Assembly (NCBI RefSeq): GCF_003385955.1
Contig: NZ_QRDW01000001.1
Location: forward strand, 665,893 to 729,892
Source: Aestuariispira insulae
GTDB lineage: Bacteria; Pseudomonadota; Alphaproteobacteria; UBA8366; Aestuariispiraceae
Length of the DNA: 64,000 nucleotides
Reading direction: 5' to 3'
Part shown: positions 32,744 to 42,548 of the stretch, one piece after another
How the letters are laid out: every line of letters starts with the position of its first letter
Position numbering within the stretch: position 1 is the first letter of the stretch
The notes under the pieces: generated by a model
Databases searched by the model: none
What the model saw: the letters and a program-made list of their open reading frames with translations, nothing else
What the model was told of the DNA's origin: nothing
Program-made: the position numbers and the translations under genes

Positions 32744-32935
32744 CCCAAATTCCTTCGATCAATAAAACATGTCATTCCCATAGCTGTAGACCGCGCCGTC
32801 CGCGGCACGGGAATACGACTAATTTGTCGGGATTGAACGGTTTATAACATGGGCCAGCAGGGGCGGCAAAGGAAAATACCGAAACTCCCAATCCTTCAAA
32901 GCCTCAGGAATCGCTGGTATTCGCCAAAAATAATA

Positions 32936-32959
32936 CGGGGCCCCCAAAAGGGAGCCCCG
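32936..32959 (-). terminator. Terminator downstream of the phasin gene
   Basis: On the minus strand CGGGGCTCCC-TTTTG-GGGGCCCCG forms a stem with one wobble, followed by TATTATTTTT. It lies 29 nt after the phasin stop codon. Confidence 0.65.
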
Positions 32960-32987
32960 CGCAGCCATCGATGAAGGCGGCAATCAA

Positions 32988-33491
32988 TCAGGCAGCAGCC
33001 GGCTTGAGCGCTTTCTCGATATTCGCATTGAAACGGTCCTGCAGCGGCTGAATGGTTTCATTCGCCAGTTTGAAGGACATTTCAGAAAGTTTGGTACCTT
33101 CTGCAACAACCGCATCCACATTATTGCGAACCATGTCAACCTGCAGGTCGACAACTTCGGTAACGGTTTTAGCAGCCATCAGCGACTTGCTGGCTTCAAC
33201 GGAAGATTCAACGGCGGTCTGAGCAAAAGCAAAATAAGCTTTGCCCAACTCTTCAAAACCTTTGGAGAAAACATTCGCGGATTCAACGATTGCATTCATG
33301 TTTTCTTTGTTCAGAGCCGCAAAGTCATCATAACCTTTCAAGGTGGCGTCAGATGCTTTTTCAACCTGTTCTTTGGTCACGGCAACAGCTTTGGCAACGG
33401 TCTCTTTACCGTTGGCAACAACTTCTTCAACTTGCTTAACGCCGGCTTTAACAGCGTTGTCACTTTTCGCTTTAGCGGTGGTCATTTCCAT
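32988..33491 (-). CDS. Phasin family protein
   Basis: A 167-residue amphipathic helical protein of the Phasin_2 type. The typical blocks are GYDDFAALNKENMNAIVESANVFSKGFEELGKAYFAFAQTAVE and SLMAAKTVTEVVDLQVDMVRNNVDAVVAEGTKLSEMSFKLANETIQPLQDRFN. Ala/Lys-rich at the N-terminus. Phasins coat polyhydroxyalkanoate granules, so the organism probably stores PHB. The start is M33491 or M33485. Three TGC-N3-GCA repeats lie in the upstream region, the pattern bound by the PHA-responsive repressor PhaR. Confidence 0.88.
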   Translation of the reverse strand: MEMTTAKAKSDNAVKAGVKQVEEVVANGKETVAKAVAVTKEQVEKASDATLKGYDDFAALNKENMNAIVESANVFSKGFEELGKAYFAFAQTAVESSVEASKSLMAAKTVTEVVDLQVDMVRNNVDAVVAEGTKLSEMSFKLANETIQPLQDRFNANIEKALKPAAA

Positions 33492-33562
33492 AACTCCGGT
33501 ATGAAAGACAATTTCTAATCGGCCGGGGCCTCAACTGGGCTCAACGTCGGCCGCACGTGCAT

Positions 33563-33666
33563 TTGTGCACTGCAACTAAACTCTATATCCGTAATATGTG
33601 GAATCTAGATTACAATTGCAAGAAAAATATTGTGCATCGCAACAAATTATCTTTTGCAACGCACAA
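33563..33666 (-). promoter_or_regulatory. PhaR-like operator repeats upstream of the phasin gene
   Basis: TTGTGCACTGCAAC (33563-33576), TTGTGCATCGCAAC (33630-33643), and TTGCAACGCACAA (33654-33666, the same motif inverted) share the core TGC-N3-GCA. They lie 72-175 nt before the phasin start. PhaR sites in Cupriavidus and Paracoccus have a TGC-N-GCA form, and phasin genes are the classic target. A phaR gene is not in the window. Confidence 0.55.
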
Positions 33667-33686
33667 TACTCCGCTAATTCAATTTG

Positions 33687-34403
33687 TTAGAACTTGTCCC
33701 GGTTGCGGTAACTCGCCCCCATGGAAACCCCATCCGACTGCACGATGAAATCATAATGATTGAAACCGGACCGTTCAAAATTCACATCACGCAAATTCAG
33801 CTCAGTTATTCTTTCATCCCCACGTGGGAAAACGATCTTGACCGGATCATCATCCCGGGCAAACAGCATGTTGGGGAAGTTAAGCCCCTTAAAACTGTCA
33901 TCGGGATATTCCCAGGCATTGAAATGGAACTGGCCATTCACACATCCGGAAACCAACCAAAAATAGCTCCCCGAAAACAGACGGCGGCCAACCGGCGCCG
34001 GCGCAGCCAGGCCATCAGTTGCAAAAAGCTTCTCGATCTGAGCGACATCTGCCACCGGCAAAGGCGTGCTATTGTCAGAGGGATCCAACAAAGTGTTTTT
34101 TTCCAACGGCCAGATGGTGGAATTCTGGCTGATCGCATGCTCCAATACACGGGTGCGCAACACCCCGCCCCCCGCATTGGTGGCAACATCATAAATACGG
34201 ACCTGATCTGCCCGATTGGCATTATAGACCGCACGGTAACGGTTGGCCGCACCTGGAACACAGGCCGCTTTGATGTCACCCCCACTGACAAAATCCGTCC
34301 AGGTGGTCTTTCTTTGGAAAATATTGCCGACCTCACCATCGCTGGCACAGCCGGACAACAGTGCCCCGGCAACAGAAATGGCAGCCAATATACGCAAGTG
34401 CAT
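33687..34403 (-). CDS. Lipoprotein of unknown function
   Basis: A 238-residue protein with a lipoprotein signal: LRILAAISVAGALLSGC, lipobox LSGC. The mature part (KTTWTDFVSGGDIKAACVPG, SGSYFWLVSGCVNGQFHFNAWEY) is rich in beta strand and contains two further Cys. No family recognised. ATG 34401-34403 with AAAGGGGTG about 7 nt upstream is chosen over the longer frame to 34457. It is upstream of, and in the same direction as, the phasin gene but probably has its own transcript. Confidence 0.65.
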   Translation of the reverse strand: MHLRILAAISVAGALLSGCASDGEVGNIFQRKTTWTDFVSGGDIKAACVPGAANRYRAVYNANRADQVRIYDVATNAGGGVLRTRVLEHAISQNSTIWPLEKNTLLDPSDNSTPLPVADVAQIEKLFATDGLAAPAPVGRRLFSGSYFWLVSGCVNGQFHFNAWEYPDDSFKGLNFPNMLFARDDDPVKIVFPRGDERITELNLRDVNFERSGFNHYDFIVQSDGVSMGASYRNRDKF

Positions 34404-34681
34404 TTTTTTCACCCCTTTTGGAATTTGCAGCCTCATCACTTCATAACGATGGATCAAGTCTTCATATGGAAGGGACAGACAAAGAAATGGGACTTATTGC
34501 CTATCCGGTCAATATGGCATTTTTTGGTCCTGAACTTGCATAGAAGAATCCGCACATGAAATGAGCCTGAATCATCGGATTTTCGTTAGACCTTCCAGAT
34601 GAAATCCTTTAGAATCGGCTTCGATTCCATGTTTTGGTCGGTTAAGGCTTTATTTAAGGTATTCAGGGTTATTATTTAGGC

Positions 34682-35983
34682 ATGCGAAAGATTCAACTTC
34701 GAATTATTACCGCATTATTGATTCTGCTTATTTCCTTGCCTGGTGTTGCCTTGGCAAAATATGCGTCATTTGTGATCGACGCCGACAGCGGTGAGATCTA
34801 TCATGCGGTAAATGAAGACACCCGCAATTATCCTGCCTCCCTCACCAAAATCATGACCCTTTACATGGTATTCGAGGCCCTGGAAAACAAGCGGCTTCGC
34901 CTCCATCAGAAGCTTCCCGTTTCCCGTGCCGCCACCCGCGCGCGCCCGTCGAAACTCAACCTTCGCAAAGGCGACCGGATCAAAGTGGAAGATGCCATTC
35001 TTGCCCTCGTCACCAAATCGGCAAATGACGTTGCCATTGTCGTGGCGGAGGGACTGGCGGGCAGTGAAAAGGAATTTGCCCGGCGCATGACCGCCCGTGC
35101 CAGGGCCCTGGGCATGACCAACACTACCTTCAAAAATGCGTCAGGCCTGCCCAACCGGGGACAGATGTCAACCGCCCGCGACATGGCGATCCTGGGCATG
35201 AAGATCCGAGAGGACTTCCCGCAATATTACCGGTATTTCAATACCTGGAAATTCTCTTATCAGGGCCGGAAATACTATAATCATAATAAACTCCTGAAAT
35301 CCTATGACGGCACCGATGGCATCAAGACCGGATTCATCAATGCCAGTGGCTTCAACCTTGTTGCTTCTGTGGAACGTAATGGCCGTCGGGTTGTCGGTGT
35401 GGTCTTTGGTGGTCGTACCGGCAAAAGCCGCAATGCCCATATGAAAAAGCTGATGAATAAGGCTTTCCGGAAAATTTTGATCGCCAGCATCCGCCCCGCG
35501 ATCCGGCCGACCTTGGTAAATGGTGAATTGCCCATTGCCCTGAATGGCGAACCGGCCAAAGAAAATCCCTTTGAACAGATCGCAACAAGCGCCTCTTCCG
35601 AAACCGCAGCTATCATCGGCGAGAATTCTGTTGCCGCCGTGACATCTCCCCGGCTTCCAACCACAGAAGATCCTTCACCGGAAAAAGGGGCAAACAACCT
35701 TGTTTCCTGGGGCATTCAAGTCGGTGCATTCACTCAGAAATTCCGCGCCCAACAGGCAGCGAGAAAAGCCGCGGTCCAGGTGCGTGACATTGCCAGCAAT
35801 ATCCAAATCGTTATCGCCAAGGAGCGGGCCGAGAAACAGAAGCAGGGACTCTATAAAGCACGTCTCGTGGGCTTTACCGAACCCCAGGCCCGCCATGCCT
35901 GCAATGTGGTGATCCAGGCCAAGCTGGCTTGCCTGCCGTTGGTGCTTGAACATCCAGACCGGCTCGCCATGCGTTTTGAATGA
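34682..35983 (+). CDS. D-alanyl-D-alanine carboxypeptidase with SPOR domain
   Basis: A 433-residue penicillin-binding protein of the DacA/DacF type. The signal peptide ends near residue 25 (ALA). The active site is SLTK with S53 and K56, then SAN near 114, and KTG in GIKTGF near 217. Residues 345-430 form a SPOR domain (WGIQVGAFTQKFRAQQAARKAA...), which binds denuded septal peptidoglycan. The enzyme trims D-Ala from pentapeptide stems at the division site. It is monocistronic. Confidence 0.88.
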   Translation: MRKIQLRIITALLILLISLPGVALAKYASFVIDADSGEIYHAVNEDTRNYPASLTKIMTLYMVFEALENKRLRLHQKLPVSRAATRARPSKLNLRKGDRIKVEDAILALVTKSANDVAIVVAEGLAGSEKEFARRMTARARALGMTNTTFKNASGLPNRGQMSTARDMAILGMKIREDFPQYYRYFNTWKFSYQGRKYYNHNKLLKSYDGTDGIKTGFINASGFNLVASVERNGRRVVGVVFGGRTGKSRNAHMKKLMNKAFRKILIASIRPAIRPTLVNGELPIALNGEPAKENPFEQIATSASSETAAIIGENSVAAVTSPRLPTTEDPSPEKGANNLVSWGIQVGAFTQKFRAQQAARKAAVQVRDIASNIQIVIAKERAEKQKQGLYKARLVGFTEPQARHACNVVIQAKLACLPLVLEHPDRLAMRFE

Positions 35984-36114
35984 ACGCGAGGATCTGCCCC
36001 CTAACCGTCTTCGGCCTGCCTGCCCCCGATGTTTCTCTCGGGTGATATTGGCTGGTACCACAATTTCACAAAGACTGAAATCAACACCCATTCCATCAAG
36101 AATGGCATGGTCCC

Positions 36115-38361
36115 TTAGCCCAGCTCAGCTGGCTCCTGGATATCGTTGGCGATGATCGTGTCGTCACTTTGATCAAAGCCTGGAAGATCGATGAAGAACT
36201 CGGTGCCAGCACCAATTTCACTGACAAAATCGATGGTGCCGCCCATCATTTCCACCAATCGGCGGGTGATATTCAAGCCAATGCCGGTGCCCTCACCATT
36301 GCCCCTTGTCTCATCGAGCCTGTAAAAGGCCTTAAAGACATTCTCACGATCTCTCTCGGAGATCCCGGGTCCTTCATCGCGGACGCTGATCCGGATCCAG
36401 CCACCGGCTGTTTCCAGACAACTCACGACAACAGACTTATTTTTCCCGCCATATAAAATCGCATTGGACAGGATATGCTGAACCGATTGCACCAATGCGG
36501 GACGGTCAACATAAACCGTGCGCTCAGTGGTACCGACCAGATCCAGCTCCAGTGTAACCTCATTCGCCTTTGCCATCGGACGGACAAATTCGAGGCTTTG
36601 ATCGATGATATCCTTGATACTCGCATATTCCGTGTTCAAGGAATAATGACCCGCCTCAATCTTCGCCAGATCCAGGACCTGGTTAATCAGGTGGATCATA
36701 TGCGTTCCAGCCTTCAAGATCGTTCCCACCTGCTCGGACTGCCGTTCGGATAATTTTTCCGTCTCACTGGAATAAAGCAGCTGGCCAAAACCCAGAATAG
36801 CATTCATCGGGGTACGCAGTTCATGAGATAGCGCGGAAAGGAACTCGGATTTGGCACGACTTGCCCGATCTGCTCGAACCATGGCCTTTTGCAACCGTTT
36901 TTCCGCACGGCGACGTTCAACGACACGACCGAGCTGCACACCAACATCCCGCATGATTTCAAACAAATCGCTCTCGGGTTTTCGGCTGGATGTGGTGTAA
37001 AACTCTAGAACAGCGACCACCTCACGGCCCACCATTACCGGGAAGGCAAAACCCGCCGCCAACCCACATTCGTCCGCTGCCTTTTCACGCGGGGTCTGGA
37101 CACGGTTGCCACCGGTGATCCAAACCGGGCTGCCGCTCCGCAAGACCCGCCCCGGCAAGCCTTCACCCAGCACAACCCGGTCCTTTTCGGTGGCCTTTTT
37201 AAACTGGTTGAATTGGATCTCATCCTCGAGATGCCATATATCGGCACACTCCAATTCGCCCGATCCATCTTCACGCACCCGGTAGACATGCCCGATCGGC
37301 CAGCCAAAATGATTACAGACAGCATCCAAGCATACCTGCAATGCATCATCCACCGTTGCAGACTCGTTTGCCGCAACGGTAATACGCTGCAACAGCCGCA
37401 CGATCGAGCTTTGACGACGGAAAGCCCTCCCCGTCAACTTATGCCCCTCGACTTCGCGTTCCAGCTGATCAATAGCCTCCCGCAGCTGTTTGGTGCGTTC
37501 CTCCACCCGGTTTTCCAGCGTTTCATTGGCCTCGCGCAAACGGGCATTGGCCAGGTCACGTTCCTGTTTCTGTCGCGCCAGCTCAATGGCCATGCTGTTG
37601 AGCGCCCCTTCCAGCCCCCCCAGTTCATCCGAGCTCACCTGACGCAAACGCGCCCCGAAATCGCCGTCCCGGACACGCCTGGCAAATCTGGCCGTGCGGC
37701 GAATGCGGCGCAGGATCAGTTTGTTGAAACTGATGAAGATGATAATGGTTGTCAGGATCACACAGATTAGAGAGCCATAGAGAACCCGATCCCGAACTTC
37801 ATTCTTCTGAAGAACGCTTTTTTGCGTATTCACACGGACATAGGCAAACAGAAAGGGCTTATTGCTGTCAAACGTGAAAAGCGGTGTAATACCGATCAAA
37901 TGGCTGCCCAACTCATCCTCTGTCGCGATGATCTGCTGCTCTACCTGATCGGATGCAAACCAGCGGCTGTCGAGATCCTCAATCTGGGAAACCGCCCGCC
38001 CCAGGTTGGCCGGGTCCAGTGCATGAAAGACATTCCCGGTCGCGCCAATCACCATGCCGTCTTCCAACTCTTCGCCGACCAGTTCGGTCATCACCTGGCG
38101 GTCCGCGACCGAGGAATATTTCAGATGCGCTTCTTGTAACAATGCGCCCACCGCATGCAGCCTGCTGGCCGCCGCGTTGTCGATTTCTTTATTCAGATGA
38201 CTGACGTAATAGGTGCCAAGGGCAGACAGCACGATGATTTCGGCCAAGACTATCGCCAGCCCGACCTTCACCGCCAAACCGTTGAGCATGTTTTTCAATG
38301 AGCCGTCAATGCTATCCAACCTGTCGCCCGTACTGTCACTACTCCTGGTCTCGACAGACAT
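36115..38361 (-). CDS. Sensor histidine kinase with HAMP and GAF domains
   Basis: A 748-residue inner-membrane kinase. A transmembrane helix near residue 35, a periplasmic sensor (about 58-185), and a second helix near 190-212 are followed by HAMP (FNKLILRRIRRTARFARRV, 210-265), a coiled coil (VEERTKQLREAIDQLEREV), and a GAF domain (about 330-480). HisKA has the phospho-His in SHELRTPMN. The HATPase_c domain (about 610-735) has N-, G1- and G2-boxes (LSNAILYGG, RDEGPGIS, GEGTGIGLN). No response regulator is adjacent. It starts 20 nt after a family 5 binding-protein gene. Confidence 0.88.
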   Translation of the reverse strand: MSVETRSSDSTGDRLDSIDGSLKNMLNGLAVKVGLAIVLAEIIVLSALGTYYVSHLNKEIDNAAASRLHAVGALLQEAHLKYSSVADRQVMTELVGEELEDGMVIGATGNVFHALDPANLGRAVSQIEDLDSRWFASDQVEQQIIATEDELGSHLIGITPLFTFDSNKPFLFAYVRVNTQKSVLQKNEVRDRVLYGSLICVILTTIIIFISFNKLILRRIRRTARFARRVRDGDFGARLRQVSSDELGGLEGALNSMAIELARQKQERDLANARLREANETLENRVEERTKQLREAIDQLEREVEGHKLTGRAFRRQSSIVRLLQRITVAANESATVDDALQVCLDAVCNHFGWPIGHVYRVREDGSGELECADIWHLEDEIQFNQFKKATEKDRVVLGEGLPGRVLRSGSPVWITGGNRVQTPREKAADECGLAAGFAFPVMVGREVVAVLEFYTTSSRKPESDLFEIMRDVGVQLGRVVERRRAEKRLQKAMVRADRASRAKSEFLSALSHELRTPMNAILGFGQLLYSSETEKLSERQSEQVGTILKAGTHMIHLINQVLDLAKIEAGHYSLNTEYASIKDIIDQSLEFVRPMAKANEVTLELDLVGTTERTVYVDRPALVQSVQHILSNAILYGGKNKSVVVSCLETAGGWIRISVRDEGPGISERDRENVFKAFYRLDETRGNGEGTGIGLNITRRLVEMMGGTIDFVSEIGAGTEFFIDLPGFDQSDDTIIANDIQEPAELG

Positions 38362-38380
38362 CCACCCTCCTGCCCCGGAC

Positions 38381-40354
38381 CTAACGGAAGAAATATTGCG
38401 CCGGGTTTGTGGGCGCCGGAGTTGGATAACTCCAGGCCGCCGGCATCACAGCCGGTACATTACCCACATTTTGCTGATAAATGCCATAGCGTACCGGTGG
38501 TAGGCTAATACCGAAAACCAAAAATTCCTCGGCTGCAATATCCAAAATCTCACTCATAAGCTGAGATCTTACATCAGGCTCGCCCTGGGCAACAAGCTGC
38601 CTGTACAGTGTCATCTGCCGCAATACCTTGGCAGGGGGTTTTTCGCCACGGCTGTCGTTGGGATCCTGGAACCAGCGCGCCCATTTCACCGCAAATAGTG
38701 ATTCATAGGTGAAGGGGAAATAATAAATTGGCGACTGCATCACAGCGATACCACCATCACCGCCCCAGATTGAGGCGTCATGCTCATTCACTTCCCGGTT
38801 ATCGTAAAACGCATTCCGGTCGAGATGGCGGGGCGTAACATCAATGCCCACCGCCTGCCAATATCGGGCGATTTCCTCTACAATGGCCGCCCTGGCATCG
38901 CCAACTGCGTCGATGAAGAAGGATAGCGGCTTTCCGTCCGGCCGCCTGCGAATGCCATCCGCCCCTTTTTCAAGGCCCAGTCGGTCCAGCAGGGCACGAG
39001 CATTATCCACATCATATTCCGTAAATTGCTTGGCCAGTTTTTCATTATACAGTGCCGATTCCGGACGCGGTCCCGCCTGGTACGGCTCTCCCCGGTTATC
39101 CAGCACCCGCCGGATGATGGCGGACCTGTTGATGGCCACGGACAGTGCCACCCGGAAAGCCTTATCCTGGAACAATCCACGCAACACGGGATCTTTATGG
39201 TTGAGATTGAGGGAGATAACCGCAGAATTCATATCTGTGTCGATCGCTTCAAAGGTCCGGATCTGCGGCCATTTCGAACCATCCTGCACCACCTCAGCTG
39301 CGAAATTACCTATATGGCGAACCTGCATGTCGATACGACCTTCCCGGGCAACCTGCCGGGCATCCTTCTTCGATTCAACCACCTCATAAGTGATCTGATC
39401 GATATAAGGCAGTTGCTGGCCCGCCGTATCCACCTTCCAATAATAGGGATTGCGCACCGCCACCAAAGGCTCGTCTTTGGTATATTCTCCGTCCAACGTC
39501 CAGGCATAAAGCACCGGCAGTTCTGAATTCAGCCAGCGGCTGCGGTCATCGATGGTGCCGGGCTTGCCGAATTTGGCAAAAAACTGTTCACGCCAGTCTG
39601 CAAAGCCGGCGGCTTTGGCCTCGCTATCCGCATCAGGGTTATATTTGATATGATATTTCTTCAGATAATGCGCAGGATAACTGGTCGGTTCCGCACCTTC
39701 TGGCGCAGCCATGTTGTCCAGGAAAAGACCGTGGGGCTCTTGGAAAACAAAACGCACTGTAAAATCATCCACCTTCTGAACAGCAAAATATTTGCCGCCG
39801 AAAATGCGCCAGGCATTCATGTCAGTTGACAGGGTCTCATTCTGCAGCACGTCCTCGTACCAGAACATGATATCGTCAGCGGTAAAAGGTTCCCCGTCTG
39901 ACCAGCGCAGACCGCGGCGCAGCGAAAAGGTATATTCAGTGGCCTTGTCATTCACATTGAAGGATTGTGCAAGATTGGGAATGACCTGGGTCCATTCCGG
40001 GTTCCAGCGCACCAGATTCTCATAACCAATAGTCCGGATAAGCAAAGCATGGTCGCGCCCCCGGCGCATTGCCATACGCCAATTGCCGCCATATCTCCCG
40101 ATCTCTTCAACCGGCTGTACCAACATCGGGTTGGATGGCAGCCGGGCATCGACATCTGGCAGACTGCCCTCGGCCACCTTGGCTTCCAGCATGGGCGCCT
40201 GGCGGTAGATCCCGGCCCAGGCCACAGAAGATGAGCAGATGATCATCGCTGATAGTGCCAGCGCCATAAACGCCGCATTCATCCAGGTGAAAGACAAATG
40301 CCCCAGGCAATTTGTCTGCGTTCTTGGCTGCCGATTGGAGCTCCGGATATACAT
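38381..40354 (-). CDS. Family 5 (peptide/opine-type) ABC substrate-binding protein
   Basis: A 657-residue extracellular solute-binding protein of family 5. The signal peptide ends near residue 47 (SSVAWA) after a long basic N-region. NPEWTQVIPNLAQSF, TFSLRRGLRWSDGEPFTADD and DKAFRVALSVAINRSAIIRRVL are family 5 signatures. There are no DppBCDF permease or ATPase genes beside it; a histidine kinase follows directly. AGGGAGA 8 nt before the ATG supports the start. Its ligand is unknown. Confidence 0.8.
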   Translation of the reverse strand: MYIRSSNRQPRTQTNCLGHLSFTWMNAAFMALALSAMIICSSSVAWAGIYRQAPMLEAKVAEGSLPDVDARLPSNPMLVQPVEEIGRYGGNWRMAMRRGRDHALLIRTIGYENLVRWNPEWTQVIPNLAQSFNVNDKATEYTFSLRRGLRWSDGEPFTADDIMFWYEDVLQNETLSTDMNAWRIFGGKYFAVQKVDDFTVRFVFQEPHGLFLDNMAAPEGAEPTSYPAHYLKKYHIKYNPDADSEAKAAGFADWREQFFAKFGKPGTIDDRSRWLNSELPVLYAWTLDGEYTKDEPLVAVRNPYYWKVDTAGQQLPYIDQITYEVVESKKDARQVAREGRIDMQVRHIGNFAAEVVQDGSKWPQIRTFEAIDTDMNSAVISLNLNHKDPVLRGLFQDKAFRVALSVAINRSAIIRRVLDNRGEPYQAGPRPESALYNEKLAKQFTEYDVDNARALLDRLGLEKGADGIRRRPDGKPLSFFIDAVGDARAAIVEEIARYWQAVGIDVTPRHLDRNAFYDNREVNEHDASIWGGDGGIAVMQSPIYYFPFTYESLFAVKWARWFQDPNDSRGEKPPAKVLRQMTLYRQLVAQGEPDVRSQLMSEILDIAAEEFLVFGISLPPVRYGIYQQNVGNVPAVMPAAWSYPTPAPTNPAQYFFR

Positions 40355-40776
40355 TTCTATCTTCTCCCTGAAGCTTCGCCGTCCCCCAGACTAGCCCCGG
40401 CAGAGACACGGGTTTGACCCGTATCTTTCTGATACCGTCTAAAGGTGCTTACACCGATTACATATTGAATGCCAATCTCTCTATCCCAGGTAGCTTGATT
40501 TTCACAGCAAAACACAGCTAAAGGATGAATTCATTATGCAGTTTTGCTAGTTAACAAATCGTTCACGGCAAATCCTATTGGTGTTCTGGCATCGGATTCT
40601 TCAACTCCTAAGGATATGGAGATTGCGATCAAAGTTTTGAAAAATTTGATAAAACCAGGCTTCTCCCGAGAGCCCGTCATCCAAATGAACATGGCAAAAA
40701 GAAAAAGGCTTCCGGAATGTTCCGGAAGCCTTTTCTTGAATACACGGCCCATATAAGGCGGCCGCCCCCTCCCGAC
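40355..40776. other. Intergenic region, no confident gene
   Basis: This stretch lies between the binding-protein start and the rpsD stop. It contains the rpsD terminator (40703-40734) and presumably the promoter of the binding-protein gene, which I cannot place. A 70-codon plus-strand frame here runs through the terminator and is not convincing. Confidence 0.4.
40703..40734 (-). terminator. rpsD terminator
   Basis: A perfect 14-bp stem AAAAGGCTTCCGGA/TCCGGAAGCCTTTT with a four-nt loop, T-rich on the minus-strand exit side. Confidence 0.9.
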
Positions 40777-41391
40777 TTAACGGGAGTAGAATTCGATCAC
40801 CAGATTCGGTTCCATCTGTACCGGATACGGAATGTCTTCCAGTTTCGGTACGCGAACGAAGGTGGCGGACAGTTTGTTATGGTCGGCGTCGATGTAATCG
40901 GGAATCTCACGCTCGGCACTTGCAACAGCTTCGAGAACCATCGGGATCTCTTTGCTCTTGGTGCGAACGGTGACAACGTCGCCTTCTTTAACGATATAGG
41001 ACGGAATGTTCACGCGCTTGCCGTTCACTTCCACATGGCCGTGGTTCACGAACTGGCGCGCAGCAAACACGGTCGGAACAAACTTGGCGCGGTAAACAAC
41101 CGCATCCAGACGCTGTTCCAGCAGGCCAACCAGGTTCTCACCGGTATCGCCTTTGCGGCGGGTGGCTTCTGCGAAATATTTGCGGAACTGTTTCTCACCG
41201 ATGTTGCCGTAGTAGCCTTTCAGCTTCTGTTTGGCCATCAGCTGGATGCCGAAGTCAGACGGCTTTTTGCGACGCTGGCCGTGCTGGCCCGGACCGTATT
41301 CACGGTTGTTGATCGGGCTTTTCGGGCGACCCCAAAGGTTCACGCCCAAACGGCGGTCAATCTTGTACTTAGAGCTAAGACGCTTACTCAT
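40777..41391 (-). CDS. rpsD: 30S ribosomal protein S4
   Basis: A 204-residue protein, the normal S4 length. It has [22 protein letters not shown], the central helical region, and the S4 RNA-binding domain ([39 protein letters not shown]). S4 nucleates assembly of the 30S body and binds 16S rRNA. The ATG at 41389-41391 fits the family; the frame could extend to 41538 but that part is leader. A sigma-70 promoter lies about 140 nt upstream. It stands alone, not in the alpha operon. Confidence 0.97.
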   Translation of the reverse strand: MSKRLSSKYKIDRRLGVNLWGRPKSPINNREYGPGQHGQRRKKPSDFGIQLMAKQKLKGYYGNIGEKQFRKYFAEATRRKGDTGENLVGLLEQRLDAVVYRAKFVPTVFAARQFVNHGHVEVNGKRVNIPSYIVKEGDVVTVRTKSKEIPMVLEAVASAEREIPDYIDADHNKLSATFVRVPKLEDIPYPVQMEPNLVIEFYSR

Positions 41392-41533
41392 AATAATATA
41401 TCCCGTATAAAAGTCGGTGTCATTTTTGGCCCGGTAGTCCGGCAATTCCATCAACTGTTTCAAAGAAACATGTGTTGACTTCATGACGGCGGGACGGCAC
41501 GACAGGCCATCCGCATTCCCGGGAAGCGGGCGC

Positions 41534-41561
41534 ATCATATGTATTTTTAGATGGTTGTCAA
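41534..41561 (-). promoter_or_regulatory. Near-consensus sigma-70 promoter of rpsD
   Basis: On the minus strand, TTGACA (41556-41561), a 16-nt spacer, and TATGAT (41534-41539). This leaves a leader of about 135 nt before the rpsD ATG, long enough for autogenous S4 control, though I see no defined structure. Confidence 0.65.
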
Positions 41562-41614
41562 ACCCCGATATCGCCTTTTTTCAAGGATATCTGCGGTTTT
41601 TCTGGAGGGTCTTT

Positions 41615-42514
41615 ATGTCATTTAGTTCCGATCATGCCAAAGGTTTCCTGATCACCTTCCTCGGCATCCTGATCCTGACCCCAGACAGTTTGTTGATTCG
41701 ATTGGTGAATCTGGATCCATGGAGCACTTCCTTTTGGCGCGGAATCCTAATGGGGCTGTCCCTTCTGGCCTGGAGCGGCCTGCAATATCGATCCGGCGTT
41801 TTTGCCAAATATCGCGCTATTGGCCGGTCCGGCCTGATCATCAGCCTTCTTTATGCCACCAGCTCGCTTTGCTTCGTGTGGTCGATCACCAACACGACCG
41901 TTGCCAACACATTGATCATCATTGCCACCGCGCCTATGTTTGCCGCATTGCTCAGCTGGCTGGTGCTGAAAGAGACGGTCTCCAGGGCCACCTTGATCGC
42001 CATTGCCAGCGCTTTCGTCGGCATCCTCATCGTCATCGGGGAGGATCTGGGCGGCGGTCATATGGTGGGGGATCTCTTTGCCCTGGGCACAGCGATCGCC
42101 ATGGCAGCCGTCTTCACCATGATCCGCCGGTCAAAAAACGTGGACATGGTTCCCGCCACCTCCCTTTCCGGTTTCCTGGTCGCCGCGATCATGTTCCCAT
42201 TGATGATCGGCCAGGCCGGCAGCTTTGACTACCCCCCCCAGCAATGGGGCTATATTCTGGTCATGGGTATTCTCGTCCAGGCCATCCCCTTTGGCATGCT
42301 GACCATCGGCCCGCGCTATATACCCGCGCCGGAGGTGAGCCTGCTCCTGCTGCTTGAAACCGTGCTTGGCCCCTTCTGGGTCTGGCTGGTCCTCACCGAA
42401 GAACCCGGCGGTAATGCCCTTGTCGGTGGCGGCATTGTGATTGCAACCCTGCTGATTCATTCCCTGCGCAGGCTGCGCAAAGCCAAAAGCAACCAGCCTC
42501 TGGGGCCTGGCTGA
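41615..42514 (+). CDS. EamA-family (DMT) transporter
   Basis: A 299-residue inner-membrane protein with ten predicted helices in two EamA repeats. FWRGILMGLSLLAWSG, TLIIIATAPMFAALLSWLVLKE and the second-half SLLLLLETVLGPFWVWLVLTEEP are typical. DMT members export metabolites or amino acids; the substrate is not predictable. ATG 41615 with GGAGGG 7 nt upstream is used. It is divergent from rpsD. Confidence 0.85.
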   Translation: MSFSSDHAKGFLITFLGILILTPDSLLIRLVNLDPWSTSFWRGILMGLSLLAWSGLQYRSGVFAKYRAIGRSGLIISLLYATSSLCFVWSITNTTVANTLIIIATAPMFAALLSWLVLKETVSRATLIAIASAFVGILIVIGEDLGGGHMVGDLFALGTAIAMAAVFTMIRRSKNVDMVPATSLSGFLVAAIMFPLMIGQAGSFDYPPQQWGYILVMGILVQAIPFGMLTIGPRYIPAPEVSLLLLLETVLGPFWVWLVLTEEPGGNALVGGGIVIATLLIHSLRRLRKAKSNQPLGPG

Positions 42515-42548
42515 TTAAAAGAAATGACGGGTTGGCGAGAGTTTGGCT

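Noticed and set aside
40544-40756. 70-codon plus-strand frame between the binding-protein gene and rpsD
   Set aside because: It begins at TTG without a ribosome site and reads through the perfect rpsD terminator.
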